A DNA stretch of 60,681 nt, from positions 1-60,681 of the forward strand of contig JAHJQK010000205.1 in NCBI GenBank assembly GCA_018819135.1, written 5' to 3'. The DNA comes from Pseudomonadota bacterium (GTDB lineage Bacteria; Desulfobacterota; SM23-61). The notes beneath the pieces are model-generated. The model saw nothing but the letters and a program-made list of their open reading frames with translations. It was not told the origin of the DNA and ran no database searches. This document shows, piece by piece, positions 27,511 to 36,538 of the stretch (position 1 is its first letter; each line of letters starts with the position of its first letter). A program made the translations under genes and the position numbers.

Positions 27511-28521
27511 TCAGAGTTTATACAACCTTTTGGCGTTGGCGGAGAGGATCTTTTCCTGGTCTTCCGCCGCCAGGCGCGAGAGACCAGGAATCTCTTTGGC
27601 CGGGCCTAAGTATCCCATATCAAAGGGATAGTCGGTGGCATAGAGAATCCGATCCGCGCCGATGGTCTTAACCCCGAATTCGAAGCAATCGGCGTTGTGA
27701 ATAATGGTATCGTAATAGAGCTTCTGAATGTAATTCTCGGGAGCCTTAGCTTGATTCACTTTCGGTTCTTCCCTCTCCCCATAACCATGTTGCCAACGAC
27801 CCCTGATCCAAGGGGTGTATCCTCCCATATGGGCAAGGAGGATTTTAAGATTGGGGAAACGGTCCAGGACTCCGCCAAAAATCAGACAGGCCGCTGCAAT
27901 CGTCGTATCCAGAGGGTTACCGATGAAGTTACGCAGGTAATAGTCCTGCAATCGATCTTCAATTCCCATGACATCATTGGGGTGGATGAAAACCGGGACA
28001 TCCAGAGAGGCAACTTTTTCCCAAAAAACATCCAGCGCCCGGTCATCCAGATTTTTGCCTCCTATGTTGGAACCGATCTCAACCCCGATATGTCCCTGCT
28101 GCACCGCCCGGTCTAATTCCTCTGCAGCCATCTTGGCATCCTGCAATGGAACGGTTGCCGTACAGGAAAAACGCTGGGGCATTTTTTGGGCCAGATGGGC
28201 CATGATGTCATTGTTCACCGCTGATATCTCTTTGTTCAACCCTGCATCCAGTGTATAGTACATGCACGGAGGAATAATGGAAAGAATCTGTTTATCCACG
28301 CCCATCTGATCCATATGCTGGAAGCGCAGGTTCAAATCGTATGTCTCTCGAGGGAGAGGAATTTTATCGATTCGCTCCTTGCCCAAAAGCGTCGTCTTGG
28401 TTACAAAAAGATCCCATTTAGTTCCCCTTTCAATAGCAAGGGCCGGTTTGAATTTTCCTCCTCGAACTTCTTCGATAAATTCTTGCGGAGCAATATGGGC
28501 ATGCGCATCAATCACCATCAT
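27511..28521 (-). CDS. Amidohydrolase (ACMSD-like TIM barrel)
   Basis: A 336-residue metal-dependent hydrolase/decarboxylase of the amidohydrolase-2 family (2-amino-3-carboxymuconate semialdehyde decarboxylase and 2,3-dihydroxybenzoate or gamma-resorcylate decarboxylases belong here). Metal-ligand segments are IDAHAHI at the start, FIHPNDVMG, ILLAHMGGYTPW and YATDYPFDMG. The start is set at ATG 28519-28521 after GGGAGG; 20 upstream in-frame codons look untranslated. It lies on the opposite strand to both neighbours, divergent from the molybdenum hydroxylase. Decarboxylation or hydrolysis of an aromatic or heterocyclic intermediate is plausible but unproven. Confidence 0.85.
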   Translation of the reverse strand: MMVIDAHAHIAPQEFIEEVRGGKFKPALAIERGTKWDLFVTKTTLLGKERIDKIPLPRETYDLNLRFQHMDQMGVDKQILSIIPPCMYYTLDAGLNKEISAVNNDIMAHLAQKMPQRFSCTATVPLQDAKMAAEELDRAVQQGHIGVEIGSNIGGKNLDDRALDVFWEKVASLDVPVFIHPNDVMGIEDRLQDYYLRNFIGNPLDTTIAAACLIFGGVLDRFPNLKILLAHMGGYTPWIRGRWQHGYGEREEPKVNQAKAPENYIQKLYYDTIIHNADCFEFGVKTIGADRILYATDYPFDMGYLGPAKEIPGLSRLAAEDQEKILSANAKRLYKL

Positions 28522-28759
28522 GTCCGAACCTCCCAGAATCGGCTTGGTTATGACTTTCTTTTTTAATGACTCCCCTAGCAAAAAACTACCTCCGGAATAT
28601 ACTCTCAGATTAACCCCGCCGGAGATGAAAAGAGAGTAACTCCATTTTAGAGCTTGAAAAATTTATTGACAAGAAAAAAACTCCTTTAGATGAGTAATGG
28701 ATTTTTCCTTGACAAGGTCCTGGGGATGGTGGTAGGGAAAAATAGAAAGGAGAGCAAAA

Positions 28760-29653
28760 TTGAAAAGGATCAAGCCATTTACATATTTTGCGCCGGCCAC
28801 GGTATCGGAGGCGGTGGGGGTTTTGGCGAAGGAGGGGGTTGGTGCGTATCCCTTGGCAGGGGGTACGGATTTATTGGTGCGGATGAAGCGAGGGGATTTG
28901 GCGCCCGGGGCGTTGGTCAATTTGAAACGGATTGCGGGTTTGGATGGAATTGTAAAGGAGTCTGGGGGCTTGCGGATTGGGGCGTTGGCGACGATTCGGG
29001 CGGTGGAGCTTTCTTCGGTAGTGCGGGCGAGCCATCCGGTGTTGGTGGAGGCGGCAGGTCTTTTGGGGTCTCCGTCCATTCGGAATTTGGGGACCTTAGG
29101 GGGGAACATCGGACGGGCGTCACCGGCGTCGGACATGGCGCCTTCATTGATTGTTTTGCGGGGGCGGATTGGCATTGAGGGAGTTGAGGGGAAGCGGGAG
29201 GTTGCCGTAGAGGAATTTTTTAAAGGTCCTGGGGAGACGGTGTTGTCTTCTGGGGAGATGATTACGTCGATATATGTACCGGAGATGCAAGAGGGGAGTG
29301 GGGCTGCGTATATGAAGATTGGGCGGCTGGAGGGGATGGATTGCGCGCTGGCAGGGGTTGCGGGGTATTTGGCGCTGGGAGCGAAGGGACGAGAGGTCAG
29401 GGAGGTCGGGTTAGCGGTGGCGGCTTGTGCCCCGATGCCCTTGCGGGTGAAGCGGGCGGAGGAGGTACTTCGGTCGGGTGATTTGACGGAAGAACGCTTG
29501 CAGGAGACGGCGCGGGTTGTCGCGGAGGAGGTTACGCCGATCAGCGATATGCGCGGGAGTGGATGGTATCGACGGGAGGTGGTTGGGATTTTGGCGTATC
29601 GGGTCTTGGCCAAAGCGTGGCAGTTGGCCGCAGGAGATGGGGGTGGACGGTGA
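28760..29653 (+). CDS. Molybdenum hydroxylase FAD subunit
   Basis: A 297-residue FAD-binding subunit of the xanthine dehydrogenase/CO dehydrogenase medium-chain type. Motifs are PLAGGTDLLVRMK (FAD pyrophosphate) and IRNLGTLGGNIGRASPASD (second FAD motif). The C-terminal CO-dehydrogenase flavoprotein domain follows. The insertion that binds an extra [4Fe-4S] cluster in 4-hydroxybenzoyl-CoA reductase is not seen. The start is TTG 28760 after AAAGGAGAG. Its coding style is extremely G-rich, with Leu mostly TTG and Arg CGG, unlike neighbouring genes. GTGA overlap couples it to the Fe-S subunit gene. Confidence 0.92.
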   Translation: MKRIKPFTYFAPATVSEAVGVLAKEGVGAYPLAGGTDLLVRMKRGDLAPGALVNLKRIAGLDGIVKESGGLRIGALATIRAVELSSVVRASHPVLVEAAGLLGSPSIRNLGTLGGNIGRASPASDMAPSLIVLRGRIGIEGVEGKREVAVEEFFKGPGETVLSSGEMITSIYVPEMQEGSGAAYMKIGRLEGMDCALAGVAGYLALGAKGREVREVGLAVAACAPMPLRVKRAEEVLRSGDLTEERLQETARVVAEEVTPISDMRGSGWYRREVVGILAYRVLAKAWQLAAGDGGGR

Positions 29654-30132
29654 AGTCAGCGATTGAATTTAAGGTGAATGGGGAGCGGCGGCAGCTGGAA
29701 GTGGAGCCGTGGATAACGCTGGTGGAGGTATTGCGGGAGATCCTTCATTTAACGGGGACGAAGGAGGGGTGTGGGGAAGGGGATTGCGGGATGTGTATCG
29801 TATTGGTGGATGGGCGACCTGTGAATTCATGTCTGATGTTGGCGGTGGATGTGGATGGTCGGGAGGTGCTGACGATTGAGGGTTTGGCGGAAGGAGGTCG
29901 CCTCCATCCTTTGCAGGAGAGTTTTGTGGAGCGCGGTGCGGTGCAGTGTGGATTTTGTACCTCGGGGATGATCCTGAGTGCCAAGGCGTTATTGGAGGAG
30001 GATAGCGGGGCTGGGGAAGAAGAGATTAAGCGGGGATTATCCGGGGTATTGTGTCGGTGTGGTTCGTACAAGAAGATCATCGAGGCGGTGCAGGAGGCCG
30101 GGGAGAAAATGAAGGAGAAGGGAAGAAGATGA
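29650..30132 (+). CDS. Molybdenum hydroxylase 2[2Fe-2S] subunit
   Basis: A 160-residue small subunit carrying two [2Fe-2S] clusters. The plant-type cluster is bound by GCGEGDCGMC plus the cysteine in PVNSC; the second by QCGFCTSGM and CRCGSY. It passes electrons from the molybdenum site to FAD. The start is GTG 29650, overlapping the stop of the FAD subunit (GTGA); the longer open frame from 29563 overlaps coding DNA and is not used. It shows the same G-rich codon style as the preceding gene. The large-subunit ATG overlaps its TGA. Confidence 0.94.
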   Translation: MKSAIEFKVNGERRQLEVEPWITLVEVLREILHLTGTKEGCGEGDCGMCIVLVDGRPVNSCLMLAVDVDGREVLTIEGLAEGGRLHPLQESFVERGAVQCGFCTSGMILSAKALLEEDSGAGEEEIKRGLSGVLCRCGSYKKIIEAVQEAGEKMKEKGRR

Positions 30133-32441
30133 AACTTCATTATGTAGGGAAGTCAGTTCCTCGGGTGGATGGATTGGAGAAGGTAACGGGGGGAGCGATC
30201 TACAGCGTGGATGTGGTTCTTCCGGGGATGTTGTATGGGGCGGTATTGCGGAGTCCGGTGGCGCACGGGCGGATGGTCAGGGTGGATGTTGCGGAAGCGT
30301 GGAAGGTTGCGGGAGTTCGGGCGGTCGTTACCGGGCAGGATTTTCCCCATACTTTTGGGAACATGATTAAGGATCAGCCTTTTTTGGCGCTTGACCGGGT
30401 GCGGTATGTCGGGGAGCCGGTGGTCGCGGTGGCCGCGGAGACGGAGTTGGCGGCGCAGGAAGCAGTGGGGAAGGTGCGGGTGGAATATGAGAAGTTGCCG
30501 GCCGTCTTCGATCCACGGGAAGCCGTAGCTAAAAGTGCTCCTTTAATTCATGAGCACCTGGAGGAATATTTTCATTTACCTCGTTATGAAATTGTCCCCG
30601 GAACAAACATTTGCGTCATCCGAACTTACTCCCTGGGGGATATAGAGCAGGGCTTGGCCGAAGCTGACGAGATCTTTGAAGATGAGTATCATGCGCATGC
30701 CGTAGCCCATACCCCGATGGAGCCCCATGCCGCCGTAGCCCAGTATTTCCCTCCTGCTGAAGAATTCACCCTCTGGTCTTCCACGGACAGGCCCCACACC
30801 ATGGCCAAGGAATTGGCTGCAGCTCTGGGGACTTCCCTCCACAAAGTCCGTTTCATCTCCACCTATACCGGAGGGGGATTCGGCGGCAAGGCAACTATGG
30901 TGGCCGAAGGTATGGCCGTCGCCCTGGCGCGATTCACCAAGGGAAGGCCGGTGAAAGTGGTTCTTTCCCGGGAAGAGGAACTAACGGCTTCGCAAACCCG
31001 GGTGGGTGCATATCTGCAGCTTACCACGGGTGTGAAACGAGATGGGACTATTACAGCCCGCAAGGCCGAGATGATCTGGGATAGCGGTGCTTATGCTTCC
31101 TGGGCCCCTGAAGTCGCTTTCCGGGGGGCCCTGCAAATCATAGGTCCATACCGTGTACCCAACCTGGAGCTTCGTTCCCGCCTGGTTTATACCAATAAGG
31201 AAATCAGCGGCCCCTATCGGGGCTTTGGCACTACCCAGGTAACCTGGGCCTGTGAAGTCCATACGGATGGCATCGCCGAAAAGTTAGGTATAGATCCCCT
31301 GGAAATCCGTCTCAAGAACGGTTATGTGGAAGGAGATTCCTATATCAACGGCCAGATTTTGCGCGGGGTGGGCATGATGGAAACTCTCCAGAGAGCAAGC
31401 CGCGCAATCGGATGGGGAGAAGCAAAACCGTCACCCGGGGGTTCCAAGAGAAGAGGCAAAGGAATCGCCGTTACGATCAAACCGACGGCAACCCCCACGG
31501 AATCCTACTGCTTCATCAAGGTATCCGATGATGGAAGCGTTGCCATCCTCTCCAGCGCAGTGGAAGTCGGTTGCGGCCAAAAAACCGTCTTAGCCCAGAT
31601 GGCTGCGGATACCATCGGTGTGCCGTTAGCCTCTATTTCCGTCCCTCAGTCTGATACCCACGTCACACCCTATGATCTCGGAGTCTGTTCCAGCCGGATT
31701 ACTTACCACATGGGGAATGCAGTTCGTATGGCCGGCATGGAGGTGCGCAAAAAAATCTTGAAATTTGCCGGGGAAATTTTAGAGGCAGATCCTGAAAGCC
31801 TGAACCTCTCTGAAGGGAAAATCTTTCAAAAAGGTGCCCAAGAAGCAAGTTTAAGCTTGAAGGAGCTTCTGGCTAAGAAAATCGGAGGAAGGGGCGGGCC
31901 CATTCTGGTAGCAGAGGGGCACTATACTCCGATTGGCTCCCCCCTGCTGGCCGCTCTGCCCGGACGGGAAGGGATGAGCAGCATCTTCTGGATGTTTGCG
32001 ACCCATGCCGCCGAAGTTGAGGTTGATACCGACACCGGTATGGTGAAGGTGTTAAGAGTTGCGGCGGCTCATGATGTGGGGAAAGCAATTCATCCGGTGA
32101 TGTGCGAACAGCAAATCGAAGGTTCGGTGATCATGGGCCTGTCCAATACCCTTTTCGAAGAGTTTAAAATGGAAAACGGGCGCATTTTGAATGATACCTT
32201 AGCCGACTATAAAGTGGCTTCTACTATGGATACACCTGAGATCGTTTCCATTATTGTCGAAACGGAGCATCCCGAGGCTCCCTTTGGGGCTAAGGGGGTC
32301 GGAGAACCCGCGGCGGCGCCGACTGCTCCCGCCATCGCCAACGCGATCTTTGATGCCATCGGGGTAAGATTCAAGGAACTCCCCATCACCCCGGAAAAAG
32401 TCCTGTCGGCCTTAAGGGCAAAAACCAAAAATGGAGCCTGA
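30129..32441 (+). CDS. Molybdenum hydroxylase large (Mo-cofactor) subunit
   Basis: A 770-residue catalytic subunit of the xanthine oxidase family. GGGFGGKATMVAEG binds the molybdopterin region, PYRGFGTTQ and VEVGCGQKTVLAQMAADTIG are further cofactor segments, and GVGEPAAAPTAPAIANAI supplies the catalytic glutamate. The CO dehydrogenase active-site loop (AYxCSFR) is absent, so it hydroxylates an organic substrate. Order FAD, Fe-S, Mo subunit with 4-base overlaps indicates one operon. About the first 130 codons have the G-rich style of the upstream genes; from about 30,520 the codon use switches to the local norm. Substrate unknown; an aromatic or N-heterocyclic compound is plausible. Confidence 0.93.
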   Translation: MKLHYVGKSVPRVDGLEKVTGGAIYSVDVVLPGMLYGAVLRSPVAHGRMVRVDVAEAWKVAGVRAVVTGQDFPHTFGNMIKDQPFLALDRVRYVGEPVVAVAAETELAAQEAVGKVRVEYEKLPAVFDPREAVAKSAPLIHEHLEEYFHLPRYEIVPGTNICVIRTYSLGDIEQGLAEADEIFEDEYHAHAVAHTPMEPHAAVAQYFPPAEEFTLWSSTDRPHTMAKELAAALGTSLHKVRFISTYTGGGFGGKATMVAEGMAVALARFTKGRPVKVVLSREEELTASQTRVGAYLQLTTGVKRDGTITARKAEMIWDSGAYASWAPEVAFRGALQIIGPYRVPNLELRSRLVYTNKEISGPYRGFGTTQVTWACEVHTDGIAEKLGIDPLEIRLKNGYVEGDSYINGQILRGVGMMETLQRASRAIGWGEAKPSPGGSKRRGKGIAVTIKPTATPTESYCFIKVSDDGSVAILSSAVEVGCGQKTVLAQMAADTIGVPLASISVPQSDTHVTPYDLGVCSSRITYHMGNAVRMAGMEVRKKILKFAGEILEADPESLNLSEGKIFQKGAQEASLSLKELLAKKIGGRGGPILVAEGHYTPIGSPLLAALPGREGMSSIFWMFATHAAEVEVDTDTGMVKVLRVAAAHDVGKAIHPVMCEQQIEGSVIMGLSNTLFEEFKMENGRILNDTLADYKVASTMDTPEIVSIIVETEHPEAPFGAKGVGEPAAAPTAPAIANAIFDAIGVRFKELPITPEKVLSALRAKTKNGA

Positions 32442-32805
32442 GGCAGATTACCAGCTGGATGCAGTTGGGGTGTAACTCCCTATGCGGAAATGATTTAGGG
32501 AGCAGGGAGAGGAAAAATCTTTCAACATTTTACAATGTGTCCCCCGCAATACAATTGGGGATCTTTCATATCACTCACTTCCACAATCCGCAGGGAGGGA
32601 TTCCCAAGATTTTCGGCCAACCAGGAAGTGCTGGCGAGTCTTTCATTTTCAGATTCCTTTTTCATATACTTTCCTTGCGGCAATTATTTTTCTAAATCGA
32701 TTTGCCGGCGGACCTCGACTCATTCGCTTTTTTATCCCCGGCTATGACCTCCCGTGATGCCGCAGGGATGGTTCATCCTCGGGGTTCTTTTGAGGCTTCC
32801 CTGAC
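32442..32805. other. Noncoding gap after the molybdenum hydroxylase operon
   Basis: I found no convincing gene, hairpin terminator or repeat here. The sequence on the minus strand lies downstream of the glycyl-radical remnant, but I could not recognise any further piece of that enzyme (no RVSGY-type motif). Confidence 0.4.
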
Positions 32806-33081
32806 TCAACGATTTTTTTGGATCGCGGTAACCATTTGATCGGTGGAGCGGACCTCCTCCAGGTATATCGGGATGTTGGTGACAATCTTTGCGCATGCTT
32901 TGGCTCTGCGGAGGGGAGGCGTATGCCCTTCCGTTTCCTTATAGCTTGCGGTCACCAGTTTCGCGCGCGACAAGGATAGTCTGGTTTTCTGGCGATATTC
33001 GAGCATCCTTTCCCAAAGCTTCTGTCCCCTTGTCCCAGCCTGCTTCTCAGAAGGGATCGCTTCCTTTTCTATCCTATTCAT
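32806..33081 (-). pseudogene. Glycyl-radical enzyme N-terminal remnant
   Basis: A 91-residue frame whose first 75 residues resemble the N-terminus of pyruvate formate-lyase-like glycyl-radical enzymes: LSLSRAKLVTASYKETEGHT, then PLRRAKACAKIV and IPIYLEE. In the family these continue into an enzyme of about 800 residues ending in an RVSGY-type glycine loop. Here the frame ends after an unrelated-looking tail (VRSTDQMVTAIQKNR). No ribosome site precedes the ATG. The assignment rests on the ARL/KLYTESYKETEG-type segment and is moderately sure; it is not functional as a radical enzyme. Confidence 0.5.
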
Positions 33082-33111
33082 TTAATCGAAGGCTTTCGGT
33101 CCAGATGCTTT

Positions 33112-34320
33112 TTAGGAGCGGATTACTTGCGACACAATTTTTTTGAATTCTTCATCGCTGAGGGCATCGTGGATCTTGATCGAACGATTTTTCACCCGTT
33201 CGAGAATCTCCTTGACCTGGTCCTCTGCTGGGACCGGCATTCCCAATTGAGTCATCTTGACCTCGATGGAGGTCCGGCCGCTCATCTTGCCGACAGCCAC
33301 CTGTCTTTTCCGGCCGATTACGGTGGGGATATCCTGGGCCAGGGGTACGCTAACCCCGGCTTTGGCCATCTTGGTGAAAAAATCCACCGAAATTCCCGAC
33401 TCGGTAGTGAACACTTTTTCACCCGCGAGAGGCCAGTTGGCCTGCAGGGGAACTCTGGAGAGCTCTTCTACGAGTTTGCAGAGTTCATAAATTTTTTCTA
33501 ACCGCACTCCGGTGTCGATTCCGAGCATCAGCGGCAAGTCCAGCGCCACCGCCTCGATAGGCGCATTTCCGGCCCCCTCCCCCAGCCCGTTGACGCAGAC
33601 ATGGACCACCTCGGCCCCAGCCATAACGCCGGCCAAAGCATCGGCTGCCCCCAGGCTGTACATATTATGCGGATGAATCTCGATTGGTTTGTCCGTCCAT
33701 TCTCGGAGCTTCCGAACGTAATGATAGAAGGCATGAGGCATGCAGGTGCCAAAGGTATCGGGAATGCACACGGCGTCGGCGGCCCCTGCGGCGAGTACCT
33801 TTTGAATAAATTTTCGGGAAAAATCGAGAGGGGCCTGAAGGACACAGACAAAAAATACCGTGACCCGCAGCCCCTTGCTTTTGGCGAAATGGGAAACATC
33901 GATCATCTTGCCCGTGGCATCCTCGAACGACCACCCCAGGGCTTGGAGCCCGCGAGGGAAGGCCATAATCTCCATTTCAATGGACTTACAGCCCGCATCC
34001 ACGGCTTTTTGGACGTCATCCTTCACGGAGCGGCAAAAGCCGACAATCTCAGCGGCCAGGCCCATGGAATTAAGCTCGGCGGTCGCTTCCTGGTCCTCCC
34101 GGGAGACGGCAGGCATAATCTCGATGCGGTGGACGCCGCACTCACTCAGGGCCCGGCCGATGCGGATCTTGTCCTCCTTAGTAAATTCCACCCCCGGAAA
34201 CTGTTCCCCGTCTCGCAGCGTGGTGTCGTGAAGGTACACTTTTTGGGGCAGATGCATCTCTCTCCGTACTTCCTCCATTAAGTTTAAAGGACTTGTGTTG
34301 ATTTCCTCCCAGTTGCCCAT
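33112..34320 (-). CDS. LeuA/NifV-like acyltransferase (DRE-TIM family)
   Basis: A 402-residue member of the family of isopropylmalate, homocitrate and citramalate synthases and HMG-CoA lyase. The catalytic start is LHDTTLRDGEQFPGVEF and the metal site is IEIHPHNMYSLGAADAL (HxH). CVNGLGEGAGNAPIEAVAL is the family glycine-rich block. The usual ESGIHxDG motif reads TESGISVDFF, so its histidine is a serine. No leuB/leuC/leuD genes are adjacent; instead a TRAP operon lies directly upstream. A catabolic aldol or Claisen-type lyase/synthase with acetyl-CoA is possible. An in-frame ATG at codon 15 is an alternative start. Confidence 0.82.
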   Translation of the reverse strand: MGNWEEINTSPLNLMEEVRREMHLPQKVYLHDTTLRDGEQFPGVEFTKEDKIRIGRALSECGVHRIEIMPAVSREDQEATAELNSMGLAAEIVGFCRSVKDDVQKAVDAGCKSIEMEIMAFPRGLQALGWSFEDATGKMIDVSHFAKSKGLRVTVFFVCVLQAPLDFSRKFIQKVLAAGAADAVCIPDTFGTCMPHAFYHYVRKLREWTDKPIEIHPHNMYSLGAADALAGVMAGAEVVHVCVNGLGEGAGNAPIEAVALDLPLMLGIDTGVRLEKIYELCKLVEELSRVPLQANWPLAGEKVFTTESGISVDFFTKMAKAGVSVPLAQDIPTVIGRKRQVAVGKMSGRTSIEVKMTQLGMPVPAEDQVKEILERVKNRSIKIHDALSDEEFKKIVSQVIRS

Positions 34321-34443
34321 AATCTTTCTTCCTCCTTTTTTTAAACAATGATTAGTGATGACTTTTTATGAGATCATCACCTTGGCGGGGAAATTTTTCC
34401 TTCTTTAAGCCGACCCAGCCAAATTTTTCCACTTTTCTCCTGA

Positions 34444-35751
34444 TCATCTCACCAGAGCAGGCAACCACAGGCTCAGCTGGGGAAACAGGAGAATGATCGC
34501 CAGGATTACGATCCACAGCCAAAAAAAGAAAAAGCAACCCCGGAAAATTTCCCAGAGATCCACCATATCTCCCAAAGCCCCTTTGAGAGCGTACACGGTG
34601 ATGCCGAACGGGGGAGTGATCGCTGCGATCTCGATATAAATTGTCATGATGATGCCGAACCAAATCAGGTTGATATCCAAGCCCACCAAAAGAGGGTAAA
34701 CAATGGGGATCGTTATGATCATCATGGAGATGCTGTCCAAAAAGCATCCCAGGATGATGTAAAAAACGGACATGACGGCCAACATCATCAGGGGAGAGAG
34801 ATGGAGATTGACCAGATATTTGGCCAGAAGATCGATGACTCCCGAACGGGTCAAGAACACGTTGAAGATGGAGGCCATGGCAATGATGATAAATAATATG
34901 CAGCTGACATATACCGATTCGTACACGGCTTTTTTAATTTCGTTCCAACCCATCCGTCTTCGAACCAAGCCCAACATGAGAGTTCCGAAGGCCCCAAAAC
35001 CCGCAGCTTCTGTCGGAGTCGTCCAGCCCGCATAGATCGATCCAATGACGAAAAAGAATAGAAACAAAATTCCAGATATTTTCCGAAGTTCTCGAAACCG
35101 TTGTCCCCAGGTAATCGTGCCAGGGATGGGAGGAGCCAACTGCGGATTACTCCAAACCCGCAGGGTAATGCCCAAGATAAAAATCCCAACGGCCATAATG
35201 CCCGGTATGATTCCTGCGATCAATAAACGAGCGATGGACGTTTCGGTGAGAATCCCGAAAATAATCATGGTAATGCTCGGCGGGATAAGAACCGCCAACG
35301 GAGTCGAGGCCGCAACCACCCCTGTTGCCAATCTGCGGTCATATTTCAGCGCGATCATTTCGGGTACCGAAATTCGCCCCAGGGCGGCCGCCGCCGGCAA
35401 TCCCGACCCGGAACAGGCGGCAAACAAGGCACTGGCTACGACGACCGCAGATGCCAGACCCCCGGGTATTTTGCTCAGCCATATGCGCGCCGTGGAAAAG
35501 GCATCCTTGGTTAAATCCGAGTACAAAGCAAAATAGCCCATGAGAATAAATAAGGGAATGGCTGTAAAAGTGAAATGCGCAATGTAATCGTGAATTCTCC
35601 TCATGGAGTAGGCCAGGGCCGCGTCATAGCCAACCAAATAAGTCAATCCGGCAAACCCGACGATCCCCAGAGAATAACCGATCGGAATGCCGATGAAAAA
35701 CAACGCCACCAGAGCAACTGAACTTACAATGCCGGCAAAAATCGGATCCAT
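34444..35751 (-). CDS. dctM: TRAP transporter large permease (DctM)
   Basis: A 435-residue inner-membrane protein with about 12 hydrophobic segments, the ion-coupled channel of a tripartite ATP-independent periplasmic transporter. Typical DctM blocks include FIGIPIGYSLGIVGFAGL, FTAIPLFILMGYFALYSDL, ASALFAACSGSGLPAAAALG, AASTPLAVLIPPSITMIIFG and the C-terminal TPPFGITVYALKG. It acts with DctQ (35943-36497) and DctP (36539-37624) to import an organic acid. The gap to DctQ (35752-35942) shows no gene I can support. Confidence 0.94.
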   Translation of the reverse strand: MDPIFAGIVSSVALVALFFIGIPIGYSLGIVGFAGLTYLVGYDAALAYSMRRIHDYIAHFTFTAIPLFILMGYFALYSDLTKDAFSTARIWLSKIPGGLASAVVVASALFAACSGSGLPAAAALGRISVPEMIALKYDRRLATGVVAASTPLAVLIPPSITMIIFGILTETSIARLLIAGIIPGIMAVGIFILGITLRVWSNPQLAPPIPGTITWGQRFRELRKISGILFLFFFVIGSIYAGWTTPTEAAGFGAFGTLMLGLVRRRMGWNEIKKAVYESVYVSCILFIIIAMASIFNVFLTRSGVIDLLAKYLVNLHLSPLMMLAVMSVFYIILGCFLDSISMMIITIPIVYPLLVGLDINLIWFGIIMTIYIEIAAITPPFGITVYALKGALGDMVDLWEIFRGCFFFFWLWIVILAIILLFPQLSLWLPALVR

Positions 35752-35942
35752 GGCGAAGTCCTCTTAGGGTGTTTTTTCCTTCTACCAAAAATTTCCCCCT
35801 CAAGCCTTAGCGACGTGTCAACCTTGCGGCTTGCTCCAGGTCAACGCCGCTAAGGCGGGGAATCTGCTGCATCATCTTCGATGGAGAGGGAACGATCCCT
35901 CCCTCTTTTTCCCCTGACGGATGTAGGCTTCCAGTCACTCGT

Positions 35943-36497
35943 CTACAACGCCCCTTTGGGGGATTCCTCCTCGGGTTCTTCGATTCTTTTGGATCGAATC
36001 TCTTTTTCGGCACGGATCCAGCTTACTACCAGTTGGTAGGTAAACACCGTGAGGCCGACCGCGATGAGGGAGCGAAAAGGCCAGACCGGAAAGTCGATGA
36101 TCCCTTGCCGGTACTCCCCCATGCGGAACATTCTCAGGGCGATCTCCCAGGCCTTAAAAGTCAAGGGGGCGAAAAGGAAAAGCCCCACGAGATTCCCGAT
36201 TATATCCATCCGTTCTTTAATCTTGGGGGAGAATTGCCGGCTCACAAGTTCGAAGATAATGTTTCCTTTCCGGAGGGATACCTCCGCCAGGGGAAAGGCG
36301 AAGACCACCACCATGAGCTGCTCTGATCCCTCGAAGGCTCCGGGCACGGGCATACCCAACTTGCGACTGACAACGTGAATGGTCATCATGATCATCATGG
36401 CAAATAGAGAGATTCCAGCCGTGATGGTCATCCAGTGGGCTACAGGCTCAATATTCGCCCCTCGTTTGCAGTAGGTCCAAATGGAATTTGAAAACAT
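35943..36497 (-). CDS. dctQ: TRAP transporter small permease (DctQ)
   Basis: A 184-residue membrane protein with four hydrophobic segments, the small subunit of the TRAP permease. The DctQ pattern is the first helix (ITAGISLFAMMIMMTIHVVSRKL) and the short periplasmic stretch PGAFEGSEQLMVVVFAFPLA, then KGNIIFELVSRQF. The C-terminal tail is charged (EKEIRSKRIEEPEEES). It lies 41 bp downstream of dctP and 191 bp upstream of dctM on the same strand. Confidence 0.9.
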   Translation of the reverse strand: MFSNSIWTYCKRGANIEPVAHWMTITAGISLFAMMIMMTIHVVSRKLGMPVPGAFEGSEQLMVVVFAFPLAEVSLRKGNIIFELVSRQFSPKIKERMDIIGNLVGLFLFAPLTFKAWEIALRMFRMGEYRQGIIDFPVWPFRSLIAVGLTVFTYQLVVSWIRAEKEIRSKRIEEPEEESPKGAL

Positions 36498-36538
36498 CAG
36501 GAATTGAACCTCCTCCCCCCGGCATTAATGGCTCGCCA

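Noticed and set aside
28666..28737. Promoters from two TTGACA boxes (28666 and 28709) before the molybdenum hydroxylase operon
   Set aside because: Neither has an acceptable -10 box at 16-18 bases, so they were not listed as features.
28663..29613. Long open frame on the minus strand (316 codons) opposite the FAD subunit gene
   Set aside because: It is a shadow of the G-rich plus-strand gene: its translation is a Pro/Ser/Thr-rich string without family features, and the plus-strand frame has clear FAD motifs.
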